This document shows, one piece after another, positions 47,511 through 54,550 of a stretch of 64,000 nt of DNA. The position numbers were made by a program, and so were the translations under genes. The stretch comes from a virus. The DNA is taken from the IMG/VR virus record IMGVR_UViG_3300036770_002019, positions 22,683 to 86,682 of that record; one strand, given 5' to 3'. The notes under the pieces are model-generated. The model made no database searches. It was given only the letters and a program-made list of their open reading frames with translations, and was not told the DNA's origin. How positions within the stretch are numbered: position 1 is the stretch's first letter; each line of letters begins with the position of its first letter.

Positions 47511-48441
47511 GAATTGTAAATGTTGATAAATCTGTTTGAAATGGGATCATTCCTAATAAACCATCCCTGTTTTTTTCGATGTGCACTGCCAACAATCCTA
47601 TAGGATCTTCCCCGCAATATGCGTCTGTAATCCCATACAAATCATACGGTCGTTGCAGCATCATCACCACATGCGCATCCTGACCAATAGAATCGCCCCC
47701 AAACAAATCTGTTAAGAGAGGTTGGTATTGATTTTTGGCGCGATGCTCTTGCTCGATATTCCTGTTAAGTTGAGATAAAAGTATCGTAATACTACCCATT
47801 CTTGCTTGCATCCACATGCACCCTTTAGAGAGTACATTAAGATTTTGCAATTCTGTTTCCTCTCTCCCAAGTACAAGTCGTGAGTGGTCGATCAAATTGA
47901 CAACAGTTCTCTGAGGATGCTTGTTAAAAATTCGTTCGTTAACCTTTTTCACTGCATTCATATCTTGAGGAATAGAACAAAAATAAATGGGGTAGTTTTT
48001 ATACTTCTGTGTTTCATTTACATAACGTTGATACTTATCTTCTGATAGTTTTTGCTCAACAGATAACAGTTCAAATGTTTGAAGTTTAGTGTCTTTTGAA
48101 CCAGCTCTCAGAATTTGCTGGTCTCCAGGCATCTCGAAACTCCAATAAACAACCATCATATCTTTTTGAGCATTCTCATCCAGAAGATCAAATATCAACT
48201 GATTACTAAATGCACTTTTCCCAACACCAGGTCTACCTGCAATAACGTACATCTTTCCTGGTTGTAATCCCCCCATTAAATTCTTATTCAACCTTTTCCA
48301 TTTAGTAGGGAGTACGTTCCGCTTACCCAACATCCCATCTCTGACATGCTGAATAGAACGCTCTACTTCTTTGGAAATGTGCCTAAGAATGGGAAGATTA
48401 GAGTTGTCTTGTGATTCTTGAGGTAAGTTTACTTGGTTCAT
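47485..48441 (-). CDS. SF4 replicative helicase (DnaB C-terminal type)
   Basis: A 318-residue protein consisting of the RecA-like motor only. Walker A is GRPGVGKS (69-76), followed by MMVVYWSFEMPGDQQILRA (motif 1a), VVNLIDHSRL (Walker B region) and SITILLSQLNRNIEQ (motif 3), then FGGDSIGQDAHVVMMLQRP (motif 4). The DnaB N-terminal domain is missing; an 180-residue protein encoded immediately upstream and overlapping by 44 bases may supply it. It should unwind the fork with the phage primase. Confidence 0.9.
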   Translation of the reverse strand: MNQVNLPQESQDNSNLPILRHISKEVERSIQHVRDGMLGKRNVLPTKWKRLNKNLMGGLQPGKMYVIAGRPGVGKSAFSNQLIFDLLDENAQKDMMVVYWSFEMPGDQQILRAGSKDTKLQTFELLSVEQKLSEDKYQRYVNETQKYKNYPIYFCSIPQDMNAVKKVNERIFNKHPQRTVVNLIDHSRLVLGREETELQNLNVLSKGCMWMQARMGSITILLSQLNRNIEQEHRAKNQYQPLLTDLFGGDSIGQDAHVVMMLQRPYDLYGITDAYCGEDPIGLLAVHIEKNRDGLLGMIPFQTDLSTFTIHERAIKSS

Positions 48442-48940
48442 TTATGTTCATATTTACATACTTTTCCCAAGTATGATTATTTACCCATGTAACTAATTGC
48501 TGCATGTACTTCAATTGATCACTCGTTCTACGAATATCAAGTTCTGTCTGCAAAGCTTTTATGACTTCTAAATGCTTACCAACATTGCCATTAATGTACT
48601 TCTCGTATTTAAGTCTAGCTTTCTCATTAGCTTTTGCCATTGGGTCATTAGCCCTGAGAACACGATTTTCTACTCGAAGAGGAAAATGGGACAGTAAGTC
48701 AGACCACATTTGAAGGAAAGGGGTAGATAACGGTGCGTTAAATTTATCCCTAACCACATGGTCTTCAACTGACTGCCCCATTTTTAGGTATCCGTTGGTT
48801 TGCAAAGATTCTGGATCTACGTTAAGATTCAGAGTGTTTAGAACATCATAGGCTTTATGCTGCAACAGGTACAAATATAAATAATCATCAGCATTTATCC
48901 CAAGAATTTTAAGAGTTTCTGTACTAATTTCTACATTCAT
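48398..48940 (-). CDS. Hypothetical helicase-partner protein
   Basis: A 180-residue helical protein (TLKILGINADDYLYLYLLQH, then MQQLVTWVNNHTWEKY) with no catalytic motif. It overlaps the SF4 helicase gene by 44 bases and the helicase lacks the DnaB N-terminal domain. A loader or N-terminal-domain substitute is therefore plausible, but there is no direct sequence evidence for it. Confidence 0.6.
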   Translation of the reverse strand: MNVEISTETLKILGINADDYLYLYLLQHKAYDVLNTLNLNVDPESLQTNGYLKMGQSVEDHVVRDKFNAPLSTPFLQMWSDLLSHFPLRVENRVLRANDPMAKANEKARLKYEKYINGNVGKHLEVIKALQTELDIRRTSDQLKYMQQLVTWVNNHTWEKYVNMNINEPSKLTSRITRQL

Positions 48941-48949
48941 ACTAAAAAT

Positions 48950-49264
48950 TTAAACATCTTGTTTAAATACTATAGTTACTTCCACTCCTTTAATGTTAAA
49001 TGTAATTTTAGATGGGGTCTCAATATTATCTAAGTCTACATTCTTGGCAGTTTCATTGACTTCTTTGAATGGGACTATACGATTATACTTCATGTACCAG
49101 TATCTAGAAATTACACTGTTTTCAGTTCTCCCTAATTTAGCTGCAACTTCTTTCGCAGCTTTGTTCCTGTTAAATGAAGATTCAAGTTCTGAATACACTA
49201 ATAAATCTTCTGAACTCTCGTACCTTCTTCTGTTTCTATTTCGTGTTGAATACGTTGAATACAT
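48950..49264 (-). CDS. Small DNA-binding protein (Myb/SANT-like HTH)
   Basis: A 104-residue protein. Residues about 8-58 have the signs of a helix-turn-helix of the Myb/SANT type: YESSEDLLVYSELESSFNRN then KAAKEVAAKLGRTENSVISR and YWYMKYN. The second half is a short beta hairpin (KITFNIKGVEVTIVFKQDV). Such single-domain proteins occur in phage replication clusters and can regulate transcription. It overlaps the SF2 helicase gene upstream by 29 bases. Confidence 0.7.
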   Translation of the reverse strand: MYSTYSTRNRNRRRYESSEDLLVYSELESSFNRNKAAKEVAAKLGRTENSVISRYWYMKYNRIVPFKEVNETAKNVDLDNIETPSKITFNIKGVEVTIVFKQDV

Positions 49265-50423
49265 CTTCCGTTGAATTTAACCATTGTACATTACTAAGTT
49301 TACTCACAGCATTTTCTAACCACTTTTCTTCCTGAGAATCTTTAACATAAAGAATAAAAATCTTACCGACTTTGTTCTCAGAAAGTCTAAGCAGTCTACC
49401 TACTCGCTGTATCATAGGTAAGGCTTTACTATCAAGTCCTGCAATAATCCCAATCTCAGAGTCAGCAACATCAAATCCTTGGTTCAAAGCTTTAGTAGAG
49501 CAGAGAATATTATTCTCCCCATTCTTAAACTTTTGAATTAATCTTTCACGCACGACTTTAGATTTGCCGCTATGATAAGATAATCCCCCAAGAGTTTTTG
49601 ACAAGCTATCTGTAAAGGTATTAGTCCCAGAGAATACTAGCAGCTTTTTACCAGGGTATTGATCTAATATAAACTTTGATACAGCTAGTTTATTACTTGC
49701 ATGCTGAACCACTTCTTTTCTGTCCCTAATTCCCTTGTAAAACATAGCTGCAGCTGCTTTATCTCCCTGCATAGTCCCAGCTAATATAGCTTGAGCATTA
49801 TTAAATGCATCAAACTGTCCTAGCTTGTACTTAGCATGTACAAAAAGATTGTTAGCTTTTTTATACGTTGCTGCTTCCTCGTCAGTTAAACTAATTGGGA
49901 GACAGTACACATTGTACGGAGCAACCAAACCTAAAGTAACGCAAGCATCTAAAGAAATAGAATAATTGATTGGGGCTAAGTTTATGAGAATTTCTCTGTA
50001 TTCTGGTTCCTCTGGGAGAGTTGCCGTCAAACAAAGTAGTTTATCATAAGTGTTCTGTTCAAAAAACTTACGATATACTGGGCTCAAACCTAAGTGTACC
50101 TCATCACAAATTACTATAGAGTAGTGTTCCCCATTTAGTTTGTGTGCTGACTGATAGCAAATTATATCAATGCTGTCTAGTACATCCCCATAACCCCACT
50201 TCTTAAACTCTAGTTTAAACTGTTCTTGTAGCTGATTTGTTGGGACTAATACTAACCCTTTACCTTGGTACTTTCTTATTACAAGCCCTACAGCAAGAAC
50301 AGCACATCTACTCTTCCCAAAACCTGTCCCAGCTATAATGCTGCCATTGTAACCATGTGCAGCCCAAGCATTTAAAGCTTTTCTTTGTTCTGCATCTTTA
50401 ATACTCAGTGTAGGTTGTGTCAT
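49236..50423 (-). CDS. SF2 helicase (UvsW/RecG-like DEAD/H family)
   Basis: The reading frame extends to a TTG at 50456, but ATG 50423 (MTQPTLS) gives a normal 395-residue enzyme. Motifs in order: Q-like AEQRKAL, Walker A GTGFGKS, LVLVPTNQLQEQF, Walker B DEVH (ICDEVHLGLSP), LTATLPEE, LLVFSGTNTFTDSL, LCSTKALNQGFDVAD and IQRVGRLLR. It should remodel DNA forks or R-loops during recombination-dependent replication. It overlaps the small upstream gene by 26 bases. Confidence 0.9.
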   Translation of the reverse strand: MTQPTLSIKDAEQRKALNAWAAHGYNGSIIAGTGFGKSRCAVLAVGLVIRKYQGKGLVLVPTNQLQEQFKLEFKKWGYGDVLDSIDIICYQSAHKLNGEHYSIVICDEVHLGLSPVYRKFFEQNTYDKLLCLTATLPEEPEYREILINLAPINYSISLDACVTLGLVAPYNVYCLPISLTDEEAATYKKANNLFVHAKYKLGQFDAFNNAQAILAGTMQGDKAAAAMFYKGIRDRKEVVQHASNKLAVSKFILDQYPGKKLLVFSGTNTFTDSLSKTLGGLSYHSGKSKVVRERLIQKFKNGENNILCSTKALNQGFDVADSEIGIIAGLDSKALPMIQRVGRLLRLSENKVGKIFILYVKDSQEEKWLENAVSKLSNVQWLNSTEDVFNVFNTK

Positions 50424-50631
50424 ATTTGATAACCGTGTTAAAAAGTTTTCGTTCAATCTCCTCTAATACTCTCCCATCTAACAACACTAAGATGCACTCT
50501 TTCTTGTGTTTAACACTTAACAAGTTAATGTCTGCAGAGAAAGAGAAAAAAGACAAATCTAAAGGATCATACTCAAAAGTAACTTCAAGCATCACATCTT
50601 CAATGTCTATAATAGTTGTATTAGTAATCAT
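50398..50631 (-). CDS. Small hypothetical protein
   Basis: A 77-residue beta-rich acidic protein starting MITNTTIIDIEDVML. ATG 50631 is chosen because it forms an ATGA overlap with the stop of the DnaA-C-like gene; ATG at 50655 would add eight residues. It contains no recognisable motif. It lies between a replication-initiator-like protein and the SF2 helicase and is coupled to both. Confidence 0.6.
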   Translation of the reverse strand: MITNTTIIDIEDVMLEVTFEYDPLDLSFFSFSADINLLSVKHKKECILVLLDGRVLEEIERKLFNTVIKYDTTYTEY

Positions 50632-51029
50632 AAATCCAGAATATAAGTTGAACATTTGTTATAAACCTGCATGAAAAGATTTGAATACTTTGGGTAGTAC
50701 TTTATCCATCTCTCATGCTTTTGAATAGTATTAACTACAGTCCCATGCCCTCTGTTTACGTAGTTACCTATAGATACAACATCTATAGAAACTAAGTTTC
50801 TACTTACTGCTTCGAATATAGTCCTAGCAATAACATGCTCATGCAGCCTGGATTTAGATACGACATTATATTTAGATATACCTGTTACTTCACAAGTTAC
50901 ATCCATAACAATATCCATATTTAATCCAGTCTGCAGCTTGTTAATTCTTAGTATTTTATTTCTAGTCAGATCTGGGAGACCTGCGTAAACATAAGCAGGG
51001 ATAGTTATTACTTTAGATCTACAGTACAT
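50628..51029 (-). CDS. DnaA C-terminal-domain-like protein
   Basis: A 133-residue protein without the AAA+ ATPase part. Residues about 40-110 have the helix order of DnaA domain IV: CEVTGISKYNVVSKSRLHEH then VIARTIFEAVSRNLVSID, VVSIGNYVNRGHGTVVNTIQ and KHERW, where the NRGHGTVVN segment stands for the usual GRDHSTVLH. Domain IV binds DnaA boxes. A phage version may bind its origin or compete with the host initiator. Start ATG at 51029 overlaps the preceding small gene by 22 bases. Confidence 0.75.
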   Translation of the reverse strand: MYCRSKVITIPAYVYAGLPDLTRNKILRINKLQTGLNMDIVMDVTCEVTGISKYNVVSKSRLHEHVIARTIFEAVSRNLVSIDVVSIGNYVNRGHGTVVNTIQKHERWIKYYPKYSNLFMQVYNKCSTYILDL

Positions 51030-51199
51030 ATGTAAGATAGATTTGAAGTTTTAGTACTATAACTCTTTGAGTACTCTCTAGCTTCTTTATCTGATTTAAA
51101 CGCAGCCACAACATTTGAAAAACTTGAAGTATTTTCAACAGTCATAACTAAATAAATCTTAGAGATCTTATCTCTTTTAAACAACTTAAATATTCTCAT
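51008..51199 (-). CDS. Small hypothetical protein
   Basis: A 63-residue basic protein (MRIFKLFKRDKISKIYLVMT ... FKSDKEAREYSKSYS). The FKSDKEAREY segment resembles short beta-alpha units that are widespread in small phage proteins of unknown role. It is coupled to the MazG-like gene by an ATGA overlap and to the DnaA-C-like gene by 22 bases. No motif gives a function. Confidence 0.55.
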   Translation of the reverse strand: MRIFKLFKRDKISKIYLVMTVENTSSFSNVVAAFKSDKEAREYSKSYSTKTSNLSYICTVDLK

Positions 51200-51513
51200 T
51201 GGTCTGATGATTTGATAAATACTCCGTTTTCTGTTTTACCTGTTCTGTTTTTAATTTCCTCCCAAGCAGCTTCTAAACATTCTTGAGGGGTTAAATCTAA
51301 CTGCATAGCTAGAATAATTAAAGTGACAAAGGAATCCCCTATCCCATCTTTAATGCCTTCTTTGTTTTTACGAGCCATAGCTGCAGCTGTCTCCCCAACC
51401 TCCTCCATTACTTTGAGCATTTGAAAGTTAGAGTAATCAGATACTAAAATCTGTTTGTCCGTAGCCCATAAACGTACATTCTCAATGAGCTCATCAAAAG
51501 TTTTCTGTTCCAT
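51196..51513 (-). CDS. MazG-like nucleotide pyrophosphohydrolase
   Basis: A 105-residue all-helical protein with the MazG metal site: KVMEEVGETAAAMAR (Glu37, Glu38, Glu41) and KDGIGDSFVTLIILA (Asp56, Asp60). Family members hydrolyse NTPs or dNTPs to monophosphates; phage versions may also lower host (p)ppGpp. Length fits the single-domain phage type. It is followed by the coupled 63-residue gene and by the DnaA-like gene. Confidence 0.85.
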   Translation of the reverse strand: MEQKTFDELIENVRLWATDKQILVSDYSNFQMLKVMEEVGETAAAMARKNKEGIKDGIGDSFVTLIILAMQLDLTPQECLEAAWEEIKNRTGKTENGVFIKSSDQ

Positions 51514-51515
51514 AA

Positions 51516-52022
51516 TTATTTAATTAGTGTTCTCCAATTAGTTGATTTAGGTAAAATCTTTAGCCTATTAGTGCCTAACACGCTAATCATATTATCTAAA
51601 GGACTGTTGTAAAGATTAATACCGTACAAAGATTTCTTGCACTTATATAAGCTACCACTGTAACCATAGAAGTATATAAAATCTTTATCTTCTTTTACGT
51701 CTTTAATCCCAGAGTTTACTCTCCAACTATAATTAAACTCCCCATATACTTTGTAGATAGGGCCATCATCAAAGAGTATTCTAATAACCACCCAATTATC
51801 AGGCTCATATAAGCTAGTATAATCAGGTTTCTTTTTAAACGTTCGACTAATAAAGTCTTTTAATTTAGTCCACATTTTACTGGAAATTAAGGATGAATAA
51901 ATAGATTCAATTGAAGAGTAAAACAATCCAATAACTATAACTGCAGCTAGTGTAACTATTACAGTTATCGCTGTACCAAGTAATAAAGAACTTAGTACCT
52001 CAAGTATCTTACTTAGATTCAT
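51516..52022 (-). CDS. Membrane protein, hypothetical
   Basis: A 168-residue protein with a long N-terminal membrane segment (about residues 10-36, LSSLLLGTAITVIVTLAAVI then VIGLFYSS), a basic linker (RTFKKKPDY) and a C-terminal cytoplasmic or periplasmic beta-rich part (YKVYGEFNYSWRVNSGIKDV). There is no lipobox. It may alter the host envelope early in infection, for example in superinfection exclusion, but no family is recognised. Confidence 0.6.
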   Translation of the reverse strand: MNLSKILEVLSSLLLGTAITVIVTLAAVIVIGLFYSSIESIYSSLISSKMWTKLKDFISRTFKKKPDYTSLYEPDNWVVIRILFDDGPIYKVYGEFNYSWRVNSGIKDVKEDKDFIYFYGYSGSLYKCKKSLYGINLYNSPLDNMISVLGTNRLKILPKSTNWRTLIK

Positions 52023-52036
52023 TTAGTTTTTAATCT

Positions 52037-52366
52037 TTAATTTTCTGCCGAACTTTCCCAATGGGTTAGTATAAACATTACATCTAGGTATGGTTCTTCT
52101 TTCTCATCAAGCACTACTGCGATCTTTATACCTCCACAATCTGAGCTGTAGTAGACCTTGTCTACATCGTCATACTCAATGTCTTCAAATTCCTTGATGA
52201 CCTCGTGAAGCCTAGAGGTTAACTCTGAATAAATCTTACCTATAGAAACTGGCTCACCTCTCCATGTCCATTTAAGAAACTCCATAACAGAGTGAATCTT
52301 CTGCACATCTAAATTGTCAATGACATCAATAATGTGCTTGTCTTTATCTTCAAATTTGAATTTCAT
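52037..52366 (-). CDS. Small acidic hypothetical protein
   Basis: A 109-residue acidic protein (KFKFEDKDKHIIDVIDNLDV, then FEDIEYDDVDKVYYSSDCGG) ending in a beta hairpin (GGIKIAVVLDEKEEPYLDVM). No known domain is recognised. It is coupled to the upstream 74-residue gene by 4 bases (ATGA). The pair is the first right-arm segment left of the tRNA-flanked island. Confidence 0.6.
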   Translation of the reverse strand: MKFKFEDKDKHIIDVIDNLDVQKIHSVMEFLKWTWRGEPVSIGKIYSELTSRLHEVIKEFEDIEYDDVDKVYYSSDCGGIKIAVVLDEKEEPYLDVMFILTHWESSAEN

Positions 52367-52587
52367 AAGTCAAGTGTTACATTGTAAGTGTTCATTAAGT
52401 CCCGTAGTTCCTCTCTGGTTTTCTCAAGGACCGCATATTCTGATTCAGTCAAGCCTTCGTGCTTTAGTTTGCTACGTAGATACTGATCTATATCCCATAG
52501 TACAGCATAGTAATTACCAGCGTTAACAGCTAGTTTATGCTCTGCATTTTCTTCTGGGAGATTAAATTTAAGTGTTGCTTTCGCCAT
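52363..52587 (-). CDS. Small hypothetical protein next to tRNA (DUF-like)
   Basis: A 74-residue protein with the sequence style KFNLPEENAEHKLAVNAGNY then YAVLWDIDQYLRSKLKHEG, a small family frequent in tailed phages that I recall as always occurring near replication or nucleotide genes; its role is unknown. It starts 17 bases left of the tRNA(CAT) and is coupled to the following gene by ATGA. Confidence 0.7.
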   Translation of the reverse strand: MAKATLKFNLPEENAEHKLAVNAGNYYAVLWDIDQYLRSKLKHEGLTESEYAVLEKTREELRDLMNTYNVTLDL

Positions 52588-52603
52588 TTGTAATTGATTT
52601 TAG

Positions 52604-52677
52604 TGCGCCCACCAGGGCTTGAACCTGGGACCCACGGATTATGAGTCCGTTGCTCTAACCAACTGAGCTATGGGCGC
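52604..52677 (-). tRNA. tRNA with anticodon CAT (Met or Ile2)
   Basis: On the minus strand the 7-bp acceptor GCGCCCA pairs with TGGGCGC. The D arm is GCTC...GAGC, the anticodon stem ACGGA/TCCGT closes loop CTCATAA, and the T arm is CCAGG TTCAAGC CCTGG, with discriminator A. CCA is not encoded. Elongator Met and lysidine-modified Ile2 tRNAs share this loop, so the amino acid is undecided. It marks the left border of the accessory island. Confidence 0.95.
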
Positions 52678-52695
52678 TGATAAAAACTTTAAGTG

Positions 52696-53337
52696 TTAAG
52701 CTTTCACTACTTTAAGATTGGTTGCCGATTTAGTCCTTACGACCTCGCCTTCTTTAGTCCATCGCCAAAACACGTTGCCGTCATAAAGCCCGTAACTTGT
52801 TGGCTCTTGACGATCTCGCTTGCCGATCAGTAAGTAGAAGCCGCCCCCCTCGTGCGGTGATTCGACAAGGATATGGGGTTCGGTTTCAAATGAACTTACA
52901 ACACCCCATCCGTTGCTGTTCCAATACAACCGCTGCTTGCCATAGATACAGTTTGCCCCGTCACCGTCAAACGAGAATACTCCTTCGTATGTTTCTGGTT
53001 TTGGAGCGGGCTGCGGTTCGGGCTTCGGGCTGCGTGCCTTCAACAGTTCCCGCAACTGATGAATCTCTCCGATGGTTAGGGGCTGGGTTAGGCGTTGGTA
53101 CTTAGCCATGAACTCGTCGTAGGTATAGCGGGTGAATTCATCGCCTGCGTCTACACTGAAAATCCCATATCCATCCTCGGTTGTCAACACGCGTAAATCG
53201 CCCGTCGACCATCTCTGATTAAAATCGCTCCACATTGGCACGGGGTCAGGCTTGTACCCCATTGAACGCATTACTTCTGTAACCGCGTTGTACTGCTCTT
53301 CGTCGGCTATTTTAACCGATAATCTTTTCAATTCCAT
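52696..53337 (-). CDS. Hypothetical protein of the GC-rich accessory block
   Basis: A 213-residue protein. An N-terminal domain (RLSVKIADEEQYNAVTEVMR then SMGYK...W) is followed by a Pro/Lys linker (ARSPKPEPQPAPKPETY) and a C-terminal WD/Trp-rich beta part (YWNSNGWGVVSSF, FWRWTKEGEVVRT). The codons are far richer in G and C than elsewhere in the window, a sign of recent transfer. It is preceded at 53353-53370 by a repeat also found before another gene of the block. Function unknown. Confidence 0.65.
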   Translation of the reverse strand: MELKRLSVKIADEEQYNAVTEVMRSMGYKPDPVPMWSDFNQRWSTGDLRVLTTEDGYGIFSVDAGDEFTRYTYDEFMAKYQRLTQPLTIGEIHQLRELLKARSPKPEPQPAPKPETYEGVFSFDGDGANCIYGKQRLYWNSNGWGVVSSFETEPHILVESPHEGGGFYLLIGKRDRQEPTSYGLYDGNVFWRWTKEGEVVRTKSATNLKVVKA

Positions 53338-53352
53338 TGTTATTTGTTATTG

Positions 53353-53370
53353 TGCCGTTAGGCGGTTATT
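53353..53370. repeat. 18-bp repeat copy 1 (leader element)
   Basis: The sequence TGCCGTTAGGCGGTTATT occurs here and again at 54463-54480. Its GCC-TAAC-GGC portion can form a small hairpin in the minus-strand transcript. Both copies lie 15 or 16 bases upstream of a minus-strand start codon (53337 and 54448), so the element is positioned as a shared 5' leader or ribosome-site feature. Confidence 0.75.
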
Positions 53371-53380
53371 ACTAAATTCA

Positions 53381-53683
53381 CTATCGGCAAACGTTACTTA
53401 CCTTGTACGGACTAATCGTATCGCTCCCCGCTATCACATACCCGTCAATTAACTCGCACTTGCGATTGATAACCACGGGGTGTTCATCCCATGCGGTGCG
53501 CCAGTATCGGCATTCGCATTCGTTGTGTGTTAGAGGGGTTACAATATATTTACCAACTCCCATGACGGCAAAGCCAATTAAAATAATAATACTAACAGCT
53601 ACTGTCAATGCTAAAATGTATTTCAGAAAGTCTTTCATATATGGGGTATAGACCGCTGCTATGTGTTGTAGTTTTGACTTCAT
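53381..53683 (-). CDS. Single-pass membrane protein, hypothetical
   Basis: A 100-residue protein (MKSKLQHIAAV...) with one membrane helix (YILALTVAVSIIILIGFAVM) and an extracytoplasmic part holding ECECRYWRTAW and a later Cys pair. ATG 53683 lies just past the stop of the upstream gene; ATG 53698 would add five residues. It belongs to the GC-rich block of the island. An envelope role is possible, but no family is recognised. Confidence 0.55.
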   Translation of the reverse strand: MKSKLQHIAAVYTPYMKDFLKYILALTVAVSIIILIGFAVMGVGKYIVTPLTHNECECRYWRTAWDEHPVVINRKCELIDGYVIAGSDTISPYKVSNVCR

Positions 53684-53685
53684 AG

Positions 53686-53874
53686 TTACGTCTTCCATAA
53701 CTCGTATATTATGGACTCAATGTTATACCCCTTTAGGAATTGCGCAACCATGTTCGGGCACTCAACTTCAACTCCGTATTCATGCAATTCGGCATAATAC
53801 CCTTCTGCTTTCAGTAGTTCCAAAGCCGCAAACCTGTGCTTGTTTGCAATTAAAAGTATGTGTGTTGTTCTCAT
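53686..53874 (-). CDS. Small hypothetical protein
   Basis: A 62-residue protein reading MRTTHILLIANKHRFAALEL then LKAEGYYAELHEYG. ATG 53874 is chosen because it overlaps the stop of the preceding gene as ATGA; a start at 53892 is also possible. The fold looks like a short beta-alpha unit. No domain is recognised. It is GC-richer than the phage core. Confidence 0.55.
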   Translation of the reverse strand: MRTTHILLIANKHRFAALELLKAEGYYAELHEYGVEVECPNMVAQFLKGYNIESIIYELWKT

Positions 53875-54095
53875 CTTCTCGATTCCCAACATTGGTTATT
53901 CTCAGGGGTGCATAGTCCGTTGTTGGGGTAAACGTCCTTTCCCTTTTTATTACAGTAGCCCTTTGACTTGGGTAACTTGTTCACCTTGTACTTCTCGCGG
54001 TAATCTTTAGCCCAATCAACGTCACGGGCAAAGTGTTTACACGCGTTGCAGTTGGTGTCGATTGCTTCCAGTTCAATGTTGCCTTCGCGTGTCAT
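53871..54095 (-). CDS. Small Cys-rich protein, putative metal-binding
   Basis: A 74-residue protein with eight-residue-spaced Cys groups: NCNACKHF near the N-terminus, then GYCNKKGKD and GLCTPENNQCW at the C-terminus. This set could bind a zinc ion or an iron-sulphur cluster. It is coupled by ATGA both to the zinc-ribbon gene upstream (54092) and to the gene downstream. No family name is certain. Confidence 0.6.
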   Translation of the reverse strand: MTREGNIELEAIDTNCNACKHFARDVDWAKDYREKYKVNKLPKSKGYCNKKGKDVYPNNGLCTPENNQCWESRR

Positions 54096-54448
54096 ATCGG
54101 TAGCGGTGGGAGGGGTGTGCCTTGGTCGTAGTGAAGGTAAACGTCATTCCAAAACACGTCTTTCTCATTGGTTCTTGTCCAATCTGCGAAAGAGGCAATT
54201 GCATACTTAATGCAAGTAGGCTTAGCCCTTAGCTCAAACTCAGGGTCATACTGCTCAAGAGCGCGTTCCCGATAACCGTTGGGTAATCTTTCAAGCCATC
54301 CGAGTACGGTGGTGGGTTCGGTCGTCGGTTCGGGTTCGGTGGGTTTAGGCTGCTCCAACTCGTTCTTGCACATTTTGCACCAGTAACCGTCGTATGTCTT
54401 TTGCGGGTCAGTACATCCGCAGTTAGTGCATAATTGATTTGTGTTCAT
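54092..54448 (-). CDS. Zinc-ribbon protein of the GC-rich block
   Basis: A 118-residue protein with an N-terminal zinc ribbon (LCTNCGCTDPQKTYDGYWCK then MCKNE), a Pro/Glu/Thr linker (PKPTEPEPTTEPTT) and a helical C-terminal region (WLERLPNGYRERALEQYD). A modular zinc-ribbon plus linker plus helical part is a common architecture in small phage genes. The 18-bp repeat at 54463-54480 lies 15 bases upstream of the start. Function unknown. Confidence 0.65.
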   Translation of the reverse strand: MNTNQLCTNCGCTDPQKTYDGYWCKMCKNELEQPKPTEPEPTTEPTTVLGWLERLPNGYRERALEQYDPEFELRAKPTCIKYAIASFADWTRTNEKDVFWNDVYLHYDQGTPLPPLPI

Positions 54449-54462
54449 TTCAAGTCGTGTTA

Positions 54463-54480
54463 TGCCGTTAGGCGGTTATT
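54463..54480. repeat. 18-bp repeat copy 2 (leader element)
   Basis: Second perfect copy of TGCCGTTAGGCGGTTATT (see 53353-53370), located 15 bases upstream of the zinc-ribbon gene start at 54448. A partial match, TGCCGTTA, is also seen near 57982 but is not next to a start codon. The stop codon of a possible 24-residue frame lies inside the copy. Confidence 0.75.
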
Positions 54481-54550
54481 TAATCTGTTCAAATACCTCC
54501 ATCACTAATGCAATGGCTGCGTCGAGTAGTGCTGATAGTATGTGATTCAT
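54476..54550 (-). CDS. Possible micropeptide
   Basis: A 24-codon frame (MNHILSALLDAAIALVMEVF then EQIK) lies in the gap between the zinc-ribbon gene and the AT-rich block. It is predicted to be one hydrophobic helix. It is too short to assess by codon statistics, so it may be noise; it is noted because it fills the otherwise non-coding gap and its stop lies in the 18-bp repeat. Confidence 0.2.
   Translation of the reverse strand: MNHILSALLDAAIALVMEVFEQIK

Noticed and set aside
53353-54480. Integron cassette sites
   Set aside because: The repeat contains GTTAGGC, but no paired RYYYAAC partner with the usual spacing was seen around either copy, and there is no integrase. A shared leader element explains the fixed distance to start codons better.
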